A stretch of DNA of 64,000 nucleotides from Leptospira ilyithenensis. Lineage in GTDB: Bacteria; Spirochaetota; Leptospiria; Leptospirales; Leptospiraceae. Positions 59,993-64,000 of the stretch are shown here, one piece after another (positions within the stretch are counted from its first letter, which is position 1; each line of letters opens with the position of its first letter). Both the position numbers and the translations under genes were made by a program. The notes beneath the pieces are model-generated. The model saw only the letters and a program-made list of their open reading frames with translations. It ran no database searches and was not told the DNA's origin. Where the stretch lies: positions 94,047-158,046 of the forward strand of contig NZ_RQHV01000038.1 of NCBI RefSeq assembly GCF_004771005.1, read 5' to 3'.

Positions 59993-62023
59993 TTAGGCCT
60001 CTTGGCCTTCCATTTGCAGATCTAGTTTTTTCTGTAAAAATTCTTCGCTTCGAATTCGCACTTCGGATAACAATGCCGTTGTGTCTATAATCATAGCTAC
60101 GGAACCGTCTCCCAATAGTGCAAAGCCGCTTACTCCCTGAGCATTTTCAAATAATTCGCCTAATGGCTTTATAACGGAATGAATCCTTCCTAAAAGTTCG
60201 TTTACGATTAATCCTGCTTGTAAATTTCCCGAATTTACAATGATCAGATTACGTCTTCTGCCTGTGGTATCCTGAGGCTCTCCGAACCATTCGTTCATAT
60301 CTACGTAAGGTAATATTTTATTTCTTACTTTCACATAGTTTTGTTCTCCGATGACGAATTCTTGAGGATGAAATTCCATACACTCCTTAACCATATCCAA
60401 AGGAATCGCATATTGATTGTTTCCTATTTTGATTAAAAATCCGTCGATATTTGCAAGGGTAAGCGGAAGGTAAATCCGAAAGGTGGTTCCTTCTCCTTTT
60501 TTAGAATCTATTTCGATCCTACCACGGAGTGACTCGACATTTCTTTTGACTACGTCCAGTCCTACTCCTCTTCCGGAGAGTTCGGTGACTTTGCTTTTTG
60601 TGGAGAACCCGGGCTCGAATAAAAAAGCCAATACTTGTTCTTCCTTAATCGGATCACCTTCCTTGTACAGTCCTTTCTCTTTCGCACGTTTTAAAATCGA
60701 TTCCGGATCGATTCCTTTTCCATCATCGGAAATCTCTATTAATATTTCACCGGCTTTGTGAGAAGCGGCCAATACAATGAGTGCTTCGGGAGGCTTTCCA
60801 GCTTGGATACGATCTTCTATCGAACTTTCTATTCCATGATCGATTGAGTTCCGAACCATATGTGTTAAAGGGTCTATTAAATTATCGATGAGATTTTTAT
60901 CGAATTCCGTTTCGCCGCCTTTGATTTCCAACCGTATTGGTTTTCCAGTTTGTTTTCCCAATTCGAAAACGACTCTGGTATACCTGCTGAATAGAGTTTG
61001 TACGGGAACCATTCTTAGCTTTAAACTATTTGATCTGATCTCACCTAGCAGACGTGACATTCTATGGGTGAGTTCTTCAAAGTATTCATTCTTAAGACCT
61101 AAAGCTATCTGTTGAAGTGCGGAGGAAATTACAACAACCTCTCCGACCTGATCGACGACTAAATCCAGTTTGTCGGCGTCTACCCGAATTGTACGAGATG
61201 AAGTTGTTTTATGTTTCGAAACTTGAGTGTCATTGGAAAGATGAGAGGCATCTTTCGTTGGGGAAGATTTAACATCGTCGTCTGTATTCGAATTCTTAGA
61301 ATTTTCGATTGGCTCGATTTGAATCTGCATATCCAAACCGGCAAATTCGAACGAGTCTATAATTTCTTGCCTGGAAAGTTCTGAAGAATAAATTACCTCA
61401 ATGTCCAAATATGATTTTGTAGGTTCTATTTCCGAGAAATGCGGAATCCTGTCCTCGCTCAAATAGACTTCATCCAATGTTCCTTTTTCGGAAAGATATC
61501 TGAGAAAAGGGTAGGGATCCAAACCATTGATAAATAAATCGGGGCCGCAAAACAATCTGATCTTCCAGGTTGCAAGTTTTCTTATTCTGTTTTCTTCTTG
61601 GGAACTTGGTAGATCTTGAATGTGGTTGGAACTTCCGAAACGGGAAAGGCTGAGGATAAGATTTTCCGCTTCCTGTAGAATTTCTTCGTCTTCGAATGTT
61701 CCTGATTCGAAGATTTCCAAACGACGTAGTAAGTGATCCTTATATTGTAAAACAACTTGTACAAGATCGCTCGTCGGTTCCAAGTTTCCAGAACGTACTT
61801 TATCCAGAATTTCTTCTAAAAAGTGAACAAAATCGGAGATCTTGGAAAAATCATACATCCCTGCCGTGCCTTTGATCGTATGAACGGATCGGAAAAGGGA
61901 GTTTAGTGTTTCTTTCTCCCGATTCCCTTGGCCGATTTCTACAAGGTCACGCTCCAGGATTTCGAGCATATCCCTTGTTTCCGCAACAAAGTCGTTGAAG
62001 CCGGGTTTGTCACGCGGATCCAA
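59993..62023 (-). CDS. cheA: chemotaxis histidine kinase CheA
   Basis: 676 aa. Domains: HPt with phospho-accepting His48 (FRSVHTIKGTAGMY), a linker with a P2-like segment (about 150-240), dimerisation helices, HATPase (MVRNSIDHGIES, DDGKGID, LSGRGVGLDVVK) and C-terminal CheW-like domain. The start is TTG with GGAAGGA upstream, and it overlaps the STAS gene by 14 bases. It phosphorylates CheY and CheB. Confidence 0.97.
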   Translation of the reverse strand: MDPRDKPGFNDFVAETRDMLEILERDLVEIGQGNREKETLNSLFRSVHTIKGTAGMYDFSKISDFVHFLEEILDKVRSGNLEPTSDLVQVVLQYKDHLLRRLEIFESGTFEDEEILQEAENLILSLSRFGSSNHIQDLPSSQEENRIRKLATWKIRLFCGPDLFINGLDPYPFLRYLSEKGTLDEVYLSEDRIPHFSEIEPTKSYLDIEVIYSSELSRQEIIDSFEFAGLDMQIQIEPIENSKNSNTDDDVKSSPTKDASHLSNDTQVSKHKTTSSRTIRVDADKLDLVVDQVGEVVVISSALQQIALGLKNEYFEELTHRMSRLLGEIRSNSLKLRMVPVQTLFSRYTRVVFELGKQTGKPIRLEIKGGETEFDKNLIDNLIDPLTHMVRNSIDHGIESSIEDRIQAGKPPEALIVLAASHKAGEILIEISDDGKGIDPESILKRAKEKGLYKEGDPIKEEQVLAFLFEPGFSTKSKVTELSGRGVGLDVVKRNVESLRGRIEIDSKKGEGTTFRIYLPLTLANIDGFLIKIGNNQYAIPLDMVKECMEFHPQEFVIGEQNYVKVRNKILPYVDMNEWFGEPQDTTGRRRNLIIVNSGNLQAGLIVNELLGRIHSVIKPLGELFENAQGVSGFALLGDGSVAMIIDTTALLSEVRIRSEEFLQKKLDLQMEGQEA

Positions 62024-62327
62024 TTTTTTGTCCTTCCGGATTTATTTCATCCGTTGAAAGTAACAGGAATTCTTTGTTATAAAATCTAATTATTTTTTCA
62101 ACCGCTTGTGAAGCGGATGTTATACGAAGTTTGCAATTTTTGTTTTGTAGTTCCTTGTTCAATGAGAGAAGTAACTGCAATGCTGCGGTATCAAATTCGA
62201 TTACATCCGAAAGATCAAATCCAAGGTTGGTATCTGAATACCTTAGCAGTTTGGATTGGATAGAAGTTAATTTACGAATCTTCAACTCTCCCTTGAATTT
62301 GATTTTTCTGAAACTGTTTGTTGCCAT
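62010..62327 (-). CDS. STAS-domain protein inside the chemotaxis operon
   Basis: 105 aa from the ATG at 62327. DVIEFDTAALQLLLSLN matches the STAS helix region, but the DSSG loop reads EFDTAA, so the phosphorylatable Ser is Thr or missing. Such small STAS proteins occur in che operons of several spirochetes and others, with unknown role. It lies between cheY and cheA and overlaps cheA. Confidence 0.82.
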   Translation of the reverse strand: MATNSFRKIKFKGELKIRKLTSIQSKLLRYSDTNLGFDLSDVIEFDTAALQLLLSLNKELQNKNCKLRITSASQAVEKIIRFYNKEFLLLSTDEINPEGQKIGSA

Positions 62328-62337
62328 TTTATTGAAT

Positions 62338-62700
62338 TTATACAACTAATCTTGAAACTGCTGTTAGAAGCTGTTCCATGTTAAACGGTTTTGTGAGCCA
62401 GGCACGAACACCTTGCGACATCAGTGTTTCTTTAATCGATGTTTGTGATTCCGTTGTCAGCATGATGATCGGTAAAAATTGATAAGGATCGGAAGCCCTT
62501 AACTTTTTCACAAATTCAGCCCCGTCCATGACCGGCATATTCACATCACATACGATTAACTTTAAATCAGGAGACAGAAGCTCCAATCCTTGTGCTCCGT
62601 TTTCGGCCTCAACTATATCATACCCACCCCTTTCCAGTGAAATGCGTACAAGCTTTCGTTGGGCCTGAGAGTCATCGATGATTAATATTTTTTTCGACAT
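62338..62700 (-). CDS. cheY: chemotaxis response regulator CheY
   Basis: 120 aa single receiver. Acidic pair IIDDSQAQRKL, phospho-acceptor in LIVCDVNMPVMDGAEF, switch Thr in MLTTES and Lys in AWLTKPFNMEQL. First gene of the che operon; it would bind the flagellar switch when phosphorylated. Confidence 0.95.
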   Translation of the reverse strand: MSKKILIIDDSQAQRKLVRISLERGGYDIVEAENGAQGLELLSPDLKLIVCDVNMPVMDGAEFVKKLRASDPYQFLPIIMLTTESQTSIKETLMSQGVRAWLTKPFNMEQLLTAVSRLVV

Positions 62701-62960
62701 TTGCGTTAACCTTTATTATTGTGTATTGGCGAGAGTGGCATTTATTGAAATGCCGTTTTTGCTTTATTTCATCAAACATTTCGGTTTATCTTATCTGGTT
62801 ACCAGTTTGTAAATAATTTATTTATAAACTGATGGAAAGACTTTATGTAAGTAAATGTCATATTTTATTCTGTGTTTAGCTTAAGAGAGTTTTGCTTTCG
62901 CTTTATTCTGGAAGAATGTGACGTGGAAATGTGGAAAATTATTGTCATATTAAAAAAAAA
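62701..62960. other. AT-rich upstream region of the che operon
   Basis: About 260 bases with no plausible gene. It should hold the cheY promoter on the minus strand; no clear promoter was recognised. Confidence 0.4.
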
Positions 62961-63063
62961 CAAGCGTGAGATGTTTCCCGCTCTTTTTCGCGGAACCTCC
63001 TGTTCCGACGAAAAAGCTTCGGCCATCCGTGGCCTCGCCGCCGAAGGGAAACATCTCACTTGC
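62961..63063. repeat. about 100-bp multi-stem inverted-repeat element
   Basis: Outer arms GTGAGATGTTTCCC (62966-62979) and GGGAAACATCTCAC (63046-63059) are perfect. Inside are two more hairpins: CTTTTTCG-CGGAAC with GTTCCG-A-CGAAAAAG (62982-63016), and CTTCGGC/GCCGAAG (63018-63046) that itself contains GGCC/GGCC. The sequence can fold as a three-way junction on either strand. GC-rich compared with its surroundings. Function unknown; it could be a mobile or REP-like element or a structured RNA. Confidence 0.65.
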
Positions 63064-63134
63064 TTTTAAGAGAAGAGTGCTTTGTCTATGTTAGGATAAA
63101 TACCTCGCATCTTTTCTTTTTGTCCGAAGCAAGG

Positions 63135-63198
63135 GCTCTCCTTATAAGATGGGATTTTTGGTATCCCCGCCCTAATGAGACTGGGTGGGGTTAACCAC
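63135..63198 (-). repeat. interspersed repeat, copy 2 (inverted relative to copy 1)
   Basis: On the minus strand it reads GTGGTTAACCCCACCC, spacer, GGGCGGGGATACC, CCATCTTATAAGGAGAGC, closely matching 31269-31327 apart from the spacer and a few bases. Confidence 0.75.
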
Positions 63199-63318
63199 CC
63201 ATCCCGTTACCCATAAGTAAGTAACTTCCACATGATTGCCGCAGATTGTAATTTGTAAAGTCCCCTAGCCAAAGCCAGAACTCCAGGGTGTCCATCTCCT
63301 TTTCTACATTGTTGTTAG

Positions 63319-63489
63319 ATGGATCAGGTGCTGCGTCAGAAAGGTTTATTCCGCGCTCAGTGGGAAGTCGAGGCAGACAGGACCATTTACGATTACGTCT
63401 CGGGCATAAACACAAGCGATGCGTATAAGGACTCTGCGCTAAAACACCTGATCTCTCAGAAAACAGAGGTTTTGCGGGCCTTTGTATAA
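63319..63489 (+). CDS. tiny ORF, possible gene remnant
   Basis: 56 codons beginning MDQVLRQKGLFRAQWEVEAD and ending EVLRAFV. A stop codon lies in frame directly before the ATG and no ribosome-binding site is evident. The amino-acid composition looks protein-like (balanced, few rare residues) and it lies beside the interspersed repeat, so it may be the end of a lost accessory gene. No family recognised. Confidence 0.25.
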   Translation: MDQVLRQKGLFRAQWEVEADRTIYDYVSGINTSDAYKDSALKHLISQKTEVLRAFV

Positions 63490-64000
63490 AAATTGTGTAA
63501 ATCCAGTTTAATTTCCAGTGTTATTTCCATATCGTAAACTCAAAATGAGATGAAAAAGAAGCAATGAAAAACAAATCAGGAAATCAATTATGTCCATCTG
63601 TATTTATGTCGTTTTGCGGCCAGTTTCTGATGATGAATCGGAATTTTATAAATAAGGATTACTTTAAAAAATAGTGAAGCATAAAAGTTTTTGAATAGTA
63701 ATGAATTGCCGACAGCTGTAACCATTTATGAGACCGTGTAAGGAAATCATTGGGTGATTTTGTTGATCACCCCGCCCATAGATATAGATCAGCTTCGCAG
63801 ATGATTCTTCGGATATTTCTTCGCTTCTATTGGCACAGAAGAGGGGCGGGGATAGTATAGAAAAAACTAACGTGCTGCCATTGTCGATCTTGTTATAAGC
63901 CAAAGACGATCGACCACATAACATCAATTACTAATGTGTTTGTTAATGGGCATTTAGTAATATTGTTTATTCATTAGAGGTTCGTGAAGAAAGAAGTTTT
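63490..64000. other. gene-poor right end with a diverged GC-rich repeat pair
   Basis: About 510 bases with no convincing gene. CACCCCGCCC near 63761-63770 and GGGCGGGGAT near 63843-63852 are inverted copies of the GC-rich block of the interspersed repeat, roughly 70 bases apart. Everything else is AT-rich. Confidence 0.45.

Noticed and set aside
62961..63063. Reading the multi-stem element as an integron attC site
   Set aside because: The arms lack the RYYYAAC/GTTRRRY core pairs expected at attC ends, and no integrase or gene-cassette array is present.
62872..63069. 65-codon ORF across the multi-stem element
   Set aside because: The inverted repeats explain the sequence; the frame is open by chance and is mirrored on the other strand.
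63664..63927. Minus-strand frame of 87 codons at the right end
   Set aside because: Crosses the GC-rich repeat blocks, has no ribosome-binding site and no recognisable similarity.

Overview
The window reads as a Leptospiraceae chromosome, most likely genus Leptospira. Supporting signs are class III adenylate cyclases with a 7TMR-DISM sensor, a LysM/SH3/FG-GAP set of exported proteins, ECF sigma, STAS and chemotaxis genes, an Ile-Ala tRNA pair outside any rRNA operon, and toxin-antitoxin debris. The species is not assigned; the taxonomic call is inference from gene content. No rRNA, CRISPR array, intact insertion sequence or prophage was seen.

Layout. 1-6304: end of a Fur regulator, tgt, a STAS anti-anti-sigma gene, a LysM lipoprotein, nadC and a bifunctional rel (ppGpp), all on the plus strand. 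6294-7694: a convergent GH13 glycosidase. 7730-13024: a plus-strand run of a lipoprotein solute-binding protein, a kinase-like protein, a GT-C membrane glycosyltransferase and pgeF. 13005-17484: a minus-strand run of phosphoglucomutase, argD, leuB and an atypical receiver protein. 17531-21160: aminotransferase, RNase H-like exonuclease, CBS protein and fatty-acid desaturase.

21214-22255: a small accessory block. An AbrB/Doc toxin-antitoxin pair sits between two 77-bp direct repeats, and the right-hand repeat runs into the 3' end of tRNA-Ala. tRNA-Ile follows. 22336-30795: hemW, tRNA-Met, a bifunctional nuclease, a phasin-like protein, an MFS transporter, an ACT protein, an outer-membrane barrel candidate and modBAC for molybdate uptake.

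30796-34914 is the most unusual region. It holds a decayed mazEF locus fused to an interspersed repeat. Next to it is a three-gene cassette: a RecA-fold protein without a Walker A loop, a 94-aa protein, and a B-family DNA polymerase with altered exonuclease and polymerase motifs. A perfect palindrome overlaps the first start codon. It resembles a mutasome-type DNA-damage cassette.

34989-55097: SDR, SH3 protein, membrane adenylate cyclase, a SulP transporter fused to a beta-carbonic anhydrase, an FG-GAP lipoprotein, purL, a flavin reductase, a PerR/Fur regulator, mutL, an ECF sigma factor with a candidate anti-sigma partner, a TPR protein, a ribosome hibernation factor, a DUF4912-GH57 glucan-branching pair and a histidine-kinase-like protein.

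55102-62700: one minus-strand chemotaxis operon, cheY-STAS-cheA-mcp-cheW-cheR-cheB, whose receptor carries near-identical internal repeats. 62701-64000 is almost gene-free. It holds a roughly 100-nt multi-stem inverted-repeat element, further copies of the interspersed repeat and one tiny ORF.
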